Below, one piece after another: positions 15,556 to 25,645 of a stretch of DNA of 64,000 bases. The stretch spans positions 1-64,000 of the forward strand of contig CAMJDT010000001.1 in NCBI GenBank assembly GCA_946404495.1. Reading direction: 5' to 3'. Made by a program: the position numbers and the translations under genes. How positions within the stretch are numbered: the first letter of the stretch is position 1; every line of letters starts with the position of its first letter. The notes under the pieces were generated by a model, which worked only from the letters and a program-made list of their open reading frames with translations, had not been told where the DNA came from and did not search any database. The stretch is from an uncultured Bacteroidales bacterium (GTDB taxonomy: Bacteria > Bacteroidota > Bacteroidia > Bacteroidales > Paludibacteraceae).

Positions 15556-16416
15556 ATGAGAACCAATTTTGATCAATTGCTGGAGGCAGGCTGCCATTTT
15601 GGCCACCTCAAGCGCAAATGGAATCCCGCCATGGCTCCGTATATCTTCATGGAGCGTAATGGTATTCACATCATCGATCTGAACAAGACCGTCCTGAAAA
15701 TCGAAGAGGCCGCTGAGGCACTCAAAAACATCGCCAAGTCCGGCCGTAAGGTGCTGTTTGTAGGTACCAAGAAGCAGGCTCAAGACGTAGTCGCTGAGTG
15801 CGCGAAAGCTGTACAAATGCCCTACATCACCGAACGTTGGGCCGGTGGTATGCTGACCAACTTCCCCACGATCCGTAAGGCCGTGAAGAAAATGGCTACT
15901 ATCGACAAAATGATGGGAGACGGTACGTTCGATAATATCTCCAAACGTGAAAAACTCCAAATCACCCGCCAACGTGAAAAGCTGGAGAAGAACCTTGGTT
16001 CTATCGTAGACCTGACGCGTCTTCCCTCTGCTGTATTCGTAGTAGACGTGATGAAAGAGCACATTGCCGTAGCTGAGGCTAACCGTCTGGGTATCCCCGT
16101 GTTCGGTATCGTAGATACCAACTCCAACCCCAACAATATTGACTTCGTTATTCCCGCCAACGATGATGCTACCAAGTCCATCGAGGTGATCATCAACACC
16201 GTTTGCGCCGCTATCCGCGAGGGTCTCGAGGAGCGCCGCATCGAGAAGGCTGACGAGGAAGCTGCAGCAGCACAGGCTCCGCAAAACGAAGAGGCTGAGG
16301 CCGCACAACCCAAGGAGCGCCGTCAACGCGTTCGCAAAGCGGCTCCCGCAGGCGAACCCGAAAAGGTAGCTGAGGTAAAAGTTGAGGCTCCCGCCGAAGA
16401 AGCTAAAGCTGAGTAA
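15556..16416 (+). CDS. rpsB: 30S ribosomal protein S2
   Basis: A 286-residue S2. The core (FDQLLEAGCHFGHLKRKWNPAMAPYIF, WAGGMLTNF, VVDVMKEHIAVAEANRLGIPVFGIVDTNSNP) ends near residue 225. After it comes a disordered Ala/Glu/Lys/Pro-rich tail of about 55 residues (QAPQNEEAEAAQPKERRQR...), as often seen in Bacteroidetes S2 and absent from E. coli. The leader holds AATTATT/AATCATT-type 7-bp repeats just before the start. tsf follows across a TAAATnG heptamer repeat. Confidence 0.96.
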   Translation: MRTNFDQLLEAGCHFGHLKRKWNPAMAPYIFMERNGIHIIDLNKTVLKIEEAAEALKNIAKSGRKVLFVGTKKQAQDVVAECAKAVQMPYITERWAGGMLTNFPTIRKAVKKMATIDKMMGDGTFDNISKREKLQITRQREKLEKNLGSIVDLTRLPSAVFVVDVMKEHIAVAEANRLGIPVFGIVDTNSNPNNIDFVIPANDDATKSIEVIINTVCAAIREGLEERRIEKADEEAAAAQAPQNEEAEAAQPKERRQRVRKAAPAGEPEKVAEVKVEAPAEEAKAE

Positions 16417-16450
16417 ATCGTAAATCGTAAATTGTAAATTCGTAAATTAC
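16414..16450. repeat. TAAATCG/TAAATTG heptamer repeat in the rpsB-tsf gap
   Basis: Units start at 16414, 16421, 16428, 16435 and 16443 (periods 7,7,7,8). The first unit is the rpsB stop codon plus four bases, and the array ends one base before the tsf ATG. The spacer is therefore entirely repeat. Confidence 0.9.
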
Positions 16451-16451
16451 T

Positions 16452-17441
16452 ATGGCAGTAACACTTGCTGATATTAAGAAACTGCGCGATATGACCGGCG
16501 CAGGTATGATGGATGTGAAGAAAGCCCTTGAGGAAGCCAACGGTGACTTCGAGGTAGCTAAGGACTTGCTGCGCAAGCGTGGTCAGGCTATTGCTGCTAA
16601 GCGTAGCGACCGCGAGGCCAGCGAAGGTTGCGTATTGGCTAAGGCCGAGAACGGTTTTGGTGCCATCGTAGCCGTTAAGTGCGAGACCGACTTCGTAGCT
16701 AAGAACGAGGACTTCGTAGGTCTGGTAAAACTGATTCTGGACGTAGCAATGGACCGTCAGCCCGCTGACCTCGAGGCACTCCGTAACGAAGTGATCGACG
16801 GCCGCACACTCGCTGAGTGGGTTACCGAGCGTTCGGGTGTTACCGGCGAAAAGATGGAGTTGAGCGACTACGTATATCTGCGTGCCGCTAAGGTGGATGC
16901 TTACAATCACCTGGGCAACAAGCTCTCTTCGCTCGTAGCAGCTGACAGCGCTGATGCCGATCAGGAGACCGTTCACGGCATGAACATGCAGGTAGCTTCG
17001 ATGTCTCCCGTTGCTCTCGACGCAGAGCACGTAGCACAAGAAGTGAAGGATCGCGAGCTGAGCGTAGCTATTGATAAGACCAAACAGGACGAGATCAACA
17101 AAGCTATTGAGAACGAACTGCGCAAGGCCGGTATCAATCCCGCTCACGCTGATAGCGACGACCATATCTCCTCCAACACCGCTAAGGGTTGGTTGACCGA
17201 AGAACAGGCCGAAGTTGCTCGCAACATCCGCGCTACCGTTCCCGCTCAGGCTGAGGCTAATCTCAATATGAAGAAGATTGAGATGATTGCTCAAGGTCGT
17301 CTGGGTAAGTTCCTCAAGGAGTCTACGCTCTTTGAGCAACAGTACATCCTCTCCGACTCCAAGGAGCTCGTTAAGGACGTACTCAAAAAGCAGAATGTCA
17401 ACATCGTTGACTTCCGCCGCATTACCCTCAACCAGGAGTAA
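16452..17441 (+). CDS. tsf: Elongation factor Ts
   Basis: A 329-residue EF-Ts, the nucleotide exchange factor for EF-Tu. It has the N-terminal UBA-like module with IKKLRDMTGAGMMDVKKALEE, the core signature CETDFVAKNEDFV, and a C-terminal coiled-coil/dimerisation part. It is longer than the 283-residue E. coli protein but normal for Bacteroidetes, where the core is enlarged. It ends the ribosomal operon and is followed by a terminator hairpin at 17474-17498. Confidence 0.97.
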   Translation: MAVTLADIKKLRDMTGAGMMDVKKALEEANGDFEVAKDLLRKRGQAIAAKRSDREASEGCVLAKAENGFGAIVAVKCETDFVAKNEDFVGLVKLILDVAMDRQPADLEALRNEVIDGRTLAEWVTERSGVTGEKMELSDYVYLRAAKVDAYNHLGNKLSSLVAADSADADQETVHGMNMQVASMSPVALDAEHVAQEVKDRELSVAIDKTKQDEINKAIENELRKAGINPAHADSDDHISSNTAKGWLTEEQAEVARNIRATVPAQAEANLNMKKIEMIAQGRLGKFLKESTLFEQQYILSDSKELVKDVLKKQNVNIVDFRRITLNQE

Positions 17442-17473
17442 TCCGCCTGCGCGGTATCCCCTTTTACAACAAG

Positions 17474-17503
17474 ACAGGCGCGCTCCGTGTGCGCCTGTTT
17501 TGC
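17474..17503 (+). terminator. Terminator after tsf
   Basis: Stem ACAGGCGC (17474-17481) pairs with GCGCCTGT (17491-17498) around a 9-base loop and is followed by TTTGCTT. It lies 33 bp after the tsf stop. Confidence 0.75.
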
Positions 17504-17540
17504 TTAAAATGGCACGGTTTTTGTAACATAAACATCGGTA

Positions 17541-20489
17541 ATGAAGCGTCTTATACCCCTCATACTGCTTTGGCTGTACGCTACAGCCGCTACGGCGCAA
17601 GTCGTAGTACACGGTCGTGTAGTCAATGCTACCGACGACACTTCCCTGCCGATGGCAACCGTTCGACTCTTCATCTACAAGGCCAATGACAGCATCATGA
17701 TCAAGGGTGCGCAGACCGACCAAGACGGAGAGTATTACATGGATAAGATCTACCCGGGTGACTATAAGATCTATGTATCCAGCGTCGGATTCAAGGAACA
17801 ATGCGTGCTTACCTCGGTCAAGGACGAGAACGTCACCGTCCCGGTCGTCAGATTGGAAGAAGATATTCAGGCGCTCAACGAAGTTGAGGTCAAAGGTCAC
17901 GCTGCCGAGATGACCGTCAAGGGCGATACCATCGAATTCAACACCGCTGCCTATAAGGTAGAGGAGAATGCAATGGTGGAGGATCTATTGAAGAAACTTA
18001 ACGGCGTGCAGGTCGATAAGGAAGGCAATGTAACGGTCAACGGTGAGACCATCACCGCCGTACGCATTGACGGTAAGAAATTCTTCGGCAACGACGTACA
18101 GACAGCTACCAAAAATATCCCCGCCGACATGATCGAGAAGGTGCAAGTCATCGACGAGAAGTCCGAGACGGCCAAACTCACCGGATTCGAAGATGACGAG
18201 ACCGAACGTATCATCAACCTCAAGCTCAAGCAGAATCGCAAAAAAGGTGTCTTTGGTAACTACAGCGGTGGCGTAGGCGCCGATATGGTCACGGACAACG
18301 GAGGCTGGTTTGACTACGGCAACAAGGCCTACGGACTGACGGCGGCCGACCGCACCAAGCATTTCTTTGAGAACGACTTCCGTTACGAGGCATCCGTCTT
18401 TACCAACATCCTCTCCGGCGAGAGCCAAACGACGATCGTCGGCGCGGCCAACAACACCAACCAGATTCGGATGGGACGAGGTCGCGGCGGCTTCGGTACG
18501 CAGAATCAAGGTATCACCTGGAGCGAAAACATAGGCGTTAACACCAATGTCGACCTCAGTAAGAAAGTCATCCAGCTCGACAGCCGCTCATCCCTCGCCT
18601 TCGGCGGAGACGTAGCTTTCTCCCACTCCGTAAACGATAGCCGTACCGTTCAGAATCAGGATCGCTACTCCAGCGACGCCACCTACCATAACAACGACTC
18701 TACCGTACGCAAATCGACGGCTTGGGATGTCAACGTCCGGCTCGAGTTGGAGTATCAGATCGATACGCTCAACAAACTCCTTATCCAACCCAACATCTCC
18801 TTCACCCAGAATCATGGCGACGGAGGCAACAACTACCGCTATCACCGCGACAGCGTGCTCGTTAACGACGGTTACCAGACCCAACTCACCGACTCACGCG
18901 ACATAGCCGCCGGACTCAAAGCCATCTATAATCGTAAGTTCCTGCATCCCGGTCGCGCGCTGACGCTGACGGGCGATGTCAACTACTCCGATAATAAAGG
19001 CTACAACAAGACCTATAGCTGGGACAATATCATTGCCCACAGCATCGTGGATCAGTATTCCAACACGGGCAGTCACAACCTCACCTACTCGCTGCGCGCA
19101 TCCTACGTGGAACCGATCTACAAACGCAACCACCTGCTCGAGTTCGCGCTCTCTTTCTCGGGCAACACCCGCCTGAGCGACAAGAACCAGATGGCGATGG
19201 ATACGCTGACCTATACCTACCAATACGACAGCGCCTATTCCAATGACCTGCGCACCTATTTCTATTCGGAGGCTGCCGAATTGAACTATCGCTGGGTGTC
19301 GGAGAAATGCGACCTGACGGTAGGTGTCAAGTTCAACCCCTCGCAGACCCGTTCCATCAGTTACTACGGCGGTGTTCTCTACCGCGACACGCTCATATCG
19401 GTCTACAACTGGAGCCCGAATGCCAGCTTCAAATACAAAATGGGAAAAAAGCAGTTTGCCCGTATCATCTATCGTGGTAACACGCAGCAACCTTCCGTCA
19501 ACCAGATGATGCCTGTTCGCAACAACTCGGATGCTATGAGTGAGACGCTTGGTAACCAAAGCCTCAAGCCCGCTTTCACACAGACGCTGCGCTTTATGTA
19601 CTCCAAGTTCAACATCAAGCGTTTCTCATCCATCATGACGGGTATTCGGGGCAATCTGACCAAAGATGCATTGGTCAACAACACCCTCTACGATGAGAGC
19701 GGTAAGGTCTATATGCAGACCGTCAATGCCAACGCGCTCCCGTTTGATGTGGGCGGTGATTTCATGTACAACACCCCGATGGCCAAACGCTTCCTGCAGT
19801 TCCACACGCGTACCGCCATCTCCTATAATCAACGCGTAGCCTACACCTCCTCCGAATTGACCTACGCAGAGATTCAGGATATGATTGCCTCCAACAGCAT
19901 CCAACTCGGTACGCTCAGTAAGACCGGCAACCTGCTGATTCAGGAGAACCTAAGTCTGCGTTTCACGCACGACATCGTCGACATCGGCCTGACAGGCGAC
20001 TTCAATTACTCGCGCACCAAGAACTCCGTGCAGACGAACAGCCTCACCAACGTCTTCGACTGGACACTGACGGGCGACATCGAGTTCCACTTGCCCAAGA
20101 GTTGGACCATCGGTGCCGACTGCGGCTACACCGCACGCTACGGCTATAAACTCGACGATGTGGACGAACTGCTGCTCAATGCACATATCAATAAGTCGTG
20201 GAAGAACGCTACCCTCTCCCTGAAGGTCAACGATATACTCAACGACAAGAAAAACATCGTCCAGACCGTTACGGATAATGCCGTCATGTATCGTAAGTTC
20301 AACTCGCTGCCTACCTATTTCACGCTCACCTTCACCTATAAGTTCAATAAGATGGGAGGTCTGCAAGCCAAAGGCATGGCAGGCTTTATGCAGGAGGCTA
20401 TCGAGAGCGGCGTAGATCCGACTAAGGGTTCGGGCAAAGGCAAAATGCCCACTATAATCCACCTCCCCGGTCCTCCTCCCGGAATGTAA
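17541..20489 (+). CDS. Outer-membrane TonB-receptor-like beta-barrel with carboxypeptidase-regulatory domain
   Basis: A 982-residue protein with a signal peptide ending TAATAQ, a carboxypeptidase-regulatory-like beta-sandwich (about 21-105, VVHGRVVNATDDTSLPMATV), and a plug-like domain (about 110-230, EVEVKGHAAEMTVKGDTIEF). A long C-terminal barrel of the outer-membrane beta-barrel family follows. This architecture differs from SusC and is common in Bacteroidetes; ligands are mostly unknown. No SusD partner is nearby. It sits alone between the tsf terminator and the rho promoter, and its own promoter is not obvious. Confidence 0.8.
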   Translation: MKRLIPLILLWLYATAATAQVVVHGRVVNATDDTSLPMATVRLFIYKANDSIMIKGAQTDQDGEYYMDKIYPGDYKIYVSSVGFKEQCVLTSVKDENVTVPVVRLEEDIQALNEVEVKGHAAEMTVKGDTIEFNTAAYKVEENAMVEDLLKKLNGVQVDKEGNVTVNGETITAVRIDGKKFFGNDVQTATKNIPADMIEKVQVIDEKSETAKLTGFEDDETERIINLKLKQNRKKGVFGNYSGGVGADMVTDNGGWFDYGNKAYGLTAADRTKHFFENDFRYEASVFTNILSGESQTTIVGAANNTNQIRMGRGRGGFGTQNQGITWSENIGVNTNVDLSKKVIQLDSRSSLAFGGDVAFSHSVNDSRTVQNQDRYSSDATYHNNDSTVRKSTAWDVNVRLELEYQIDTLNKLLIQPNISFTQNHGDGGNNYRYHRDSVLVNDGYQTQLTDSRDIAAGLKAIYNRKFLHPGRALTLTGDVNYSDNKGYNKTYSWDNIIAHSIVDQYSNTGSHNLTYSLRASYVEPIYKRNHLLEFALSFSGNTRLSDKNQMAMDTLTYTYQYDSAYSNDLRTYFYSEAAELNYRWVSEKCDLTVGVKFNPSQTRSISYYGGVLYRDTLISVYNWSPNASFKYKMGKKQFARIIYRGNTQQPSVNQMMPVRNNSDAMSETLGNQSLKPAFTQTLRFMYSKFNIKRFSSIMTGIRGNLTKDALVNNTLYDESGKVYMQTVNANALPFDVGGDFMYNTPMAKRFLQFHTRTAISYNQRVAYTSSELTYAEIQDMIASNSIQLGTLSKTGNLLIQENLSLRFTHDIVDIGLTGDFNYSRTKNSVQTNSLTNVFDWTLTGDIEFHLPKSWTIGADCGYTARYGYKLDDVDELLLNAHINKSWKNATLSLKVNDILNDKKNIVQTVTDNAVMYRKFNSLPTYFTLTFTYKFNKMGGLQAKGMAGFMQEAIESGVDPTKGSGKGKMPTIIHLPGPPPGM

Positions 20490-20535
20490 GAAAAATGAGA
20501 AAAACACGGTTCATGACATTTTTTTTGAAGAAAAG

Positions 20536-20567
20536 TTTGCATGTTCCGTTTTTTTTTTGTACCTTTG
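20536..20567 (+). promoter_or_regulatory. Promoter of rho
   Basis: TTTG (20536-20539), a 20-bp spacer ending in a run of T, then TACCTTTG (20560-20567). The rho start at 20644 leaves a leader of about 70 nt, possibly used for autogenous control, though I see no defined structure. Confidence 0.85.
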
Positions 20568-20643
20568 CAGCCGATTTGAGATTCACCTCAAGTTTTAATC
20601 CCCGAAACATATAGTTTTAGCGCAGCTAATATTAGGAAATACT

Positions 20644-22650
20644 ATGCAATACGACATGAGACAATTAGAGCGTCTAACGCTCGATGATTTGAGAGAAACA
20701 GCCCAGAAAGTGGGCGCTAAAATCAAGAAATCCTTCACCCCGCAAATGATTATCTACGCGATCCTGGATGCACAGGCTGATCAGAAAGCCGCTGATGTGC
20801 AGGCCAAGGAAGAGAAACGCGAGGCCGAACGCAAGGAGCGCAAGACCGGTCGCCGAGAGCGCGTGAGAGTGAAGGCACAACCTGAGAAGATCGATACCGA
20901 CCGCCTGCGTAGCAGCAAGGTCATGGCTACCGTCGGCAACGAGCAGGACCAGTTGGGCGAGATGCACGAGCAACTCAAGCAGAACAATCATCACGCCAAC
21001 CGTACCGTGCAGGCCATCGAGGCACGCAAGCCGCTGTCCAAAGCCAAAGAAGCCCTGGACAACAAGGAGGAACAGAAAGCCGCCGCTGCCGACATAACAA
21101 CGGAGACAGCAACGGTGCACACGGAGGCTAAGCAGACCGATCCGCAGAAGCCCGAACCCAAGAAACGCGGACGCAAGCCCAAGGCCGAGAAGGCGGCTGA
21201 AGCGAAAGCGGAGAACCAAAAGCCGAAACAGGAAGCCAAGCAGGAAACGAAACAAGAGGAAGTAAAGGCAGAGGAGACCCCAAAGGAAGAACCCAAAAAA
21301 GCAGGCAAGAAACGCGGCCGTAAGTCCAAAGCCGAGAAAGCGGCCGAGGCGGCTAAAGAGGAAAATAAGCAGGTAGAGATCACCTTCGAGGAGGCACGCC
21401 CCACGGAGGCAGACAAGGCTGACAAAAAGGACGAACCCAAGGCCGAGACCGAAACCAAAGCGGAAACAGAACCCAAAACGGAGACCGAAGAGAAGAAAGA
21501 GGAGAAAGAGCCGCTGGCCGATTTCGGGGACAAAGTGATTGCACTGGGAACGCTCGAGATCGCTCCCGACGGCTACGGATTCCTCCGCAGCGCCGACTAT
21601 AACTACATCTCGTCGCCCGACGATATCTATATCAATCAGCAGCAGATTCGTTATTACGGCCTCAAGCAGGGCGATACCGTAGAATGTACGATTCGCTCCA
21701 ACCGCGAGACTGACAAATACTTCCCTGCCGACAAGGTGATCCGTGTCAACGGTCTCGCACCGGAGAAAGCCAAGGAGCGCATCTCCTTCGAGAACCTCAC
21801 ACCGCTCTTCCCCAACGAGAAATTCAACCTCTGCAAAGGTAATTTCCAGGATCCGTTATCCGTACGTATCATCGACCTCTTCTGCCCGATCGGTAAAGGT
21901 CAGCGCGGACTCATCGTGGCGCAGCCTAAGACCGGTAAGACGGTGCTGCTCAAGGAAATCGCCAACGCCATCTCCGCCAACCACCCCGAGGTATATATGA
22001 TCGTACTGCTCATCGATGAGCGTCCGGAGGAAGTGACCGACATGTCGCGCAGCGTCAACGCCGAGGTCATCGCTTCTACCTTCGACGAACCCGCCGAAAA
22101 CCACGTTAAGGTGGCTAATATCGTGCACGAGAAAGCCAAACGCCTCGTGGAGTGCGGTCACGACGTTGTCATTCTGCTCGACTCCATCACCCGTCTTGCC
22201 CGCGCCTACAACACCGTGGCTCCGGCCAGCGGTAAGGTGCTCTCCGGCGGTGTGGAAGCACAGGCGCTCCACAAGCCCAAACGCTTCTTCGGCGCAGCCC
22301 GTAACATCGAGAACGGTGGCAGCCTCACTATCATAGCTACCGCGCTGACCGAGACCGGCAGTAAGATGGACGACCTCATCTTCGAGGAATTCAAGGGAAC
22401 GGGTAATATGGAGTTGCAGTTGGACCGTCGTCTGAGCAACCGCCGTATCTTCCCCGCCGTAGATATCCCCGCCAGCAGCACACGTCGCGACGACCTGCTC
22501 TTGCCGCCTGAGGTGCTCAGCCGCATGTGGATGATAAGAAAGCAACTGAGCGACATGAGCGGCATGGAAGCCCTCGAAAAACTCAAGACCTATATGGAGC
22601 GCACAGCCGACAACGACGAGTTCCTGCTCGCCGTCAACGGAGTGAGATAA
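20644..22650 (+). CDS. rho: Transcription termination factor Rho with long charged insert
   Basis: A 668-residue RNA-dependent ATPase helicase, against about 420 residues in E. coli. Order: Rho N-terminal helical domain (about 1-50); a low-complexity Lys/Glu/Ala insert (about 55-288) with two AT-hook-like KKRGRKxKAEKAAE motifs; the RNA-binding OB fold (about 290-385, [23 protein letters not shown]); and the motor with Walker A QPKTGKT (427-433), [12 protein letters not shown] and [12 protein letters not shown]. Such inserts are known in Bacteroidetes Rho and have been linked to condensate formation in Bacteroides. It has its own promoter. Confidence 0.96.
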   Translation: MQYDMRQLERLTLDDLRETAQKVGAKIKKSFTPQMIIYAILDAQADQKAADVQAKEEKREAERKERKTGRRERVRVKAQPEKIDTDRLRSSKVMATVGNEQDQLGEMHEQLKQNNHHANRTVQAIEARKPLSKAKEALDNKEEQKAAAADITTETATVHTEAKQTDPQKPEPKKRGRKPKAEKAAEAKAENQKPKQEAKQETKQEEVKAEETPKEEPKKAGKKRGRKSKAEKAAEAAKEENKQVEITFEEARPTEADKADKKDEPKAETETKAETEPKTETEEKKEEKEPLADFGDKVIALGTLEIAPDGYGFLRSADYNYISSPDDIYINQQQIRYYGLKQGDTVECTIRSNRETDKYFPADKVIRVNGLAPEKAKERISFENLTPLFPNEKFNLCKGNFQDPLSVRIIDLFCPIGKGQRGLIVAQPKTGKTVLLKEIANAISANHPEVYMIVLLIDERPEEVTDMSRSVNAEVIASTFDEPAENHVKVANIVHEKAKRLVECGHDVVILLDSITRLARAYNTVAPASGKVLSGGVEAQALHKPKRFFGAARNIENGGSLTIIATALTETGSKMDDLIFEEFKGTGNMELQLDRRLSNRRIFPAVDIPASSTRRDDLLLPPEVLSRMWMIRKQLSDMSGMEALEKLKTYMERTADNDEFLLAVNGVR

Positions 22651-22655
22651 TGAAT

Positions 22656-22683
22656 AATTGACAATTGATAATTGACAATTGAT
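22656..22683. repeat. AATTGAC/AATTGAT heptamer repeat between rho and aroQ
   Basis: Four perfect-register 7-bp units (22656, 22663, 22670, 22677), alternating C and T at the last base, fill the gap between the rho stop and the GTG start of aroQ. Confidence 0.9.
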
Positions 22684-22695
22684 ATTTCATAGGCA

Positions 22696-23127
22696 GTGCA
22701 TATACTGATACTCAACGGACCAAATCTGAATCTATTGCAATACCGCGACCCTTCGCTATACGGCGGCCGTAGCATGGAGCAGATCATACTGGAGGTGCAA
22801 AAAGCGCATCCCCAGGTTCGTTTTACCTATCATCAAACCAACCATGAGGGTCAACTCATCGACCTTCTGCATGAGACCATCACGGCCGACGAGCCGTCCT
22901 ACAATGGTATTATCCTCAATGCCGGCGGCTACACCCACACCAGCGTCAGTCTCCGCGATGCCATCGAGCTATGCCGTATACCCGTCATCGAGGTACACCT
23001 GAGCAATATCGACGCCCGCGAGGATTTCCGCCGAATTGACCTTTTACGCGATGTTTGTACCACCCGCATCTTAGGCAAAGACTGCTATGAGAAAGCGACT
23101 GATTATATTCTTACTCACACTCTGTAG
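22696..23127 (+). CDS. aroQ: Type II 3-dehydroquinate dehydratase
   Basis: A 143-residue dodecameric enzyme of the shikimate pathway converting 3-dehydroquinate to 3-dehydroshikimate. Motifs: LNGPNLNLLQYRDPSLYG with the catalytic Tyr, QTNHEGQLIDLLHE, ILNAGGYTHTSVSLRDAI with catalytic His, and EVHLSN. The start is GTG 22696 at the family N-terminus; no ATG is in frame there. Its 3' end overlaps the following receptor gene by 41 bp, implying translational coupling. Confidence 0.95.
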   Translation: MHILILNGPNLNLLQYRDPSLYGGRSMEQIILEVQKAHPQVRFTYHQTNHEGQLIDLLHETITADEPSYNGIILNAGGYTHTSVSLRDAIELCRIPVIEVHLSNIDAREDFRRIDLLRDVCTTRILGKDCYEKATDYILTHTL

Positions 23128-25645
23128 TCTCTCGCTCATAGCAGAGAACAGCATCATCGGACGCCTGCTGGATAAGCAGACGCGCGAGCCGATTGACTTT
23201 GCCAATATCTCCCTCTTCCTCAAGGGCGAGACCGTTCCCGTAGGCGGCACCACCTCCGAAGAGGACGGTTCGTTCCTGTTGGGCGGTATGCCGAACGGCA
23301 CGTACGAAGTACGCTGCTCCTTTACCGGTTACAATACCGAGAGCCGCGAAGTGACCCTCACCGGCTCGCAGGTGGATCTGGGTAAGATATACCTCGCGGA
23401 GGCCAGCGAGATGTTGCAAGAGGTGGAGGTAGTCGGTCAGGGCACGACGATGCGATTCGAACTCGACAAGAAGATCTTCACCGTGGATCAGAATATCGCC
23501 TCATCGGGCGGTAGCATCACCGATGCACTGGAACAGGTACCTTCTGTCGATGTGGATCAAGACGGTAACATCAGCTTGCGCAACTCGGAGAGTGTCGAGA
23601 TATGGATCAACGGCAAACCGGCAGGACTCACCGCCGACAACCGCGCCGACATCCTCAAGAACATGCCGGCGGAGAGCATCAAGGAGATCGAGGTCATCAC
23701 CAACCCCTCGGCCAAATACTCACCCGAAGGCACGGCCGGTATCATCAACCTCGTGATGAAGAAGGACCGCAAGGCCGGTTACAACGGTACCCTGTCGGGA
23801 ACGATCGACTACTGCCTCGCATCGCCTTGGGACACCCCTCCGGGCGGACGTATCGGCTTTAACTTCAACTTCAACAAAAGCATCGTAGAGGGCTACTTCA
23901 ACGTAGGCTACCACTATCATTCCTCCAATGGTCAGACCTACTCCGACCGCTATAACTACTATACGACGGACACCACCCGCCTCATCAAGGACGGACAGAA
24001 CCGTCACCGCGGCGGAGGTATGTTCCTGCGCGGCGGACTCGACATACACGTCACCGACCGATCCACGCTCGGCATCAGCGGATTCGGGATGATCAGTGCC
24101 AAAAACGACCCTACGGGAGGATTCTTCTCTACCGTCAACAACTCGCCTACGCACTACGACCTCTACGACGTCCTTTCCTACACCGAACCGCAGTCGAAGG
24201 ACAACACCGACACGCTACTGCTCGCCTACGACCGCGACCAACGCGGCACCGGCTACCACCCGGGCGGTCTGGCGATGCTGCATTGGCAGACCGAATTCAC
24301 CAAGCAGCATAAGCTCACGGCTTCGGCGCAGTATGCGCAGTTCGGTTGGAACGGCGATAACTACTATATCGAGCGCCAGAGCGGACTATCCTCCACCCAG
24401 GAGCAACTCAACGAGAACCGCGACCCGAGCGTGCAACTCAAGGCGGACTACGAGTGGAAACCGACGGAGCAGAGTCGCCTCGAGGCCGGTTGGCAAACCG
24501 ACCTCGCCTGGCGTAACACCCTGGCCCAAGCTTGGAACTGCGCCGACGAAGAGGGTACACGCCAAGGCGAACTCCTCTCCTACTACAACGACTTTCGCAA
24601 CCGCGAACAGACACACGCGCTCTATATCACCTACGGTAACCGCTTCTGGGGGAAGTTTGCCGTGCAGGTAGGACTCCGAGGCGAATACTTCATCCGACAC
24701 ATCGAGAGTACGTACTACGATGCAGCCTCTAATCTGACTACTGCTACGCAGGATACCTCCTACTTCCAACTCTTCCCGAGTGCCTACCTCAGTTACGATT
24801 TCGGGCACGGTCACGAACTGCAACTCAACTACACGCGCCGTATCGACCGTCCCCGCGGACATATGATCAATCCGCGCCAGGACCTGAGCGACCCGACCGA
24901 CATACGCTACGGTAACCCATACCTGCTGCCGCAGTATAGTTCGGCTATCGAACTCAACTACCTCAAGAACTGGGAACGCCACGTCCTCTCCGCCGGCTTG
25001 TTCTACCGCTTTGCCGAAGATGTGCATCAGAACATCCGCTTCAACGACGGCACCACGATGCGCAACACCTATATCAACGCCGGACGGCGACACGAGGCAG
25101 GAGCCGAACTCGTGGTCAAGAACCGCCTCTTCGGCGAACTACTGCAACTCACCACCACGGCCAGCGTCTTCTACAACCGACTCGACGAGGCGCACTATAC
25201 ACCCGTCATCAACGGTACCTCACTCGACGCCATCACCCTGCCCGAGCAAAACATTGTGGTCGGTTCGGTACGACTGAATGCCAATTTTATGTTTACCAAG
25301 ACCTTCTCCGGTCAGATTTCGGGACGCTACCGTTCGCCGAGAGCGACCGCACAAGGTTCGACGGATCATAGTTATAGTATCGACCTTGGACTTCGTAAGA
25401 CCTTCCTCGACCGCAGACTTGCGCTGGCCTTTAACGTACGCGACCTGCTCAACTCCCGCGCCCGACAAGCCTACAGCTACGGTGCCGGATTCTGGCAATA
25501 CAGCCGCAACCGTTGGAACTCGCGCGTCGTAAGCCTGACGCTCACCTATAACTTTGGAAACATGAGACCCAAACGCAATGAGACGTATAACAATAATAGT
25601 AACGATTCTTCTGCTCAGTACGAAGATATTGGCTCAGATGAATAA
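23087..25645 (+). CDS. TonB-receptor-like outer-membrane protein
   Basis: An 852-residue outer-membrane protein. A signal peptide (RLIIFLLTLCSLSLIAE) is followed by a carboxypeptidase-regulatory-like domain (about 23-105, SIIGRLLDKQTREPIDFANI), a plug-like domain (about 110-225, ending ITNPSAKYSPEGTAGIINL) and a barrel of the same family as the gene at 17541. The start lies inside aroQ (41-bp overlap). It is supported by the signal peptide; later Met codons would lose it. Its end overlaps porT by 68 bp. The substrate is unknown. Confidence 0.82.
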   Translation: MRKRLIIFLLTLCSLSLIAENSIIGRLLDKQTREPIDFANISLFLKGETVPVGGTTSEEDGSFLLGGMPNGTYEVRCSFTGYNTESREVTLTGSQVDLGKIYLAEASEMLQEVEVVGQGTTMRFELDKKIFTVDQNIASSGGSITDALEQVPSVDVDQDGNISLRNSESVEIWINGKPAGLTADNRADILKNMPAESIKEIEVITNPSAKYSPEGTAGIINLVMKKDRKAGYNGTLSGTIDYCLASPWDTPPGGRIGFNFNFNKSIVEGYFNVGYHYHSSNGQTYSDRYNYYTTDTTRLIKDGQNRHRGGGMFLRGGLDIHVTDRSTLGISGFGMISAKNDPTGGFFSTVNNSPTHYDLYDVLSYTEPQSKDNTDTLLLAYDRDQRGTGYHPGGLAMLHWQTEFTKQHKLTASAQYAQFGWNGDNYYIERQSGLSSTQEQLNENRDPSVQLKADYEWKPTEQSRLEAGWQTDLAWRNTLAQAWNCADEEGTRQGELLSYYNDFRNREQTHALYITYGNRFWGKFAVQVGLRGEYFIRHIESTYYDAASNLTTATQDTSYFQLFPSAYLSYDFGHGHELQLNYTRRIDRPRGHMINPRQDLSDPTDIRYGNPYLLPQYSSAIELNYLKNWERHVLSAGLFYRFAEDVHQNIRFNDGTTMRNTYINAGRRHEAGAELVVKNRLFGELLQLTTTASVFYNRLDEAHYTPVINGTSLDAITLPEQNIVVGSVRLNANFMFTKTFSGQISGRYRSPRATAQGSTDHSYSIDLGLRKTFLDRRLALAFNVRDLLNSRARQAYSYGAGFWQYSRNRWNSRVVSLTLTYNFGNMRPKRNETYNNNSNDSSAQYEDIGSDE

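Noticed and set aside
16323..17900. 525-codon minus-strand frame opposite rpsB-tsf and the following receptor
   Set aside because: It crosses several genes, the repeat spacer and the terminator; it is a codon-bias artefact.
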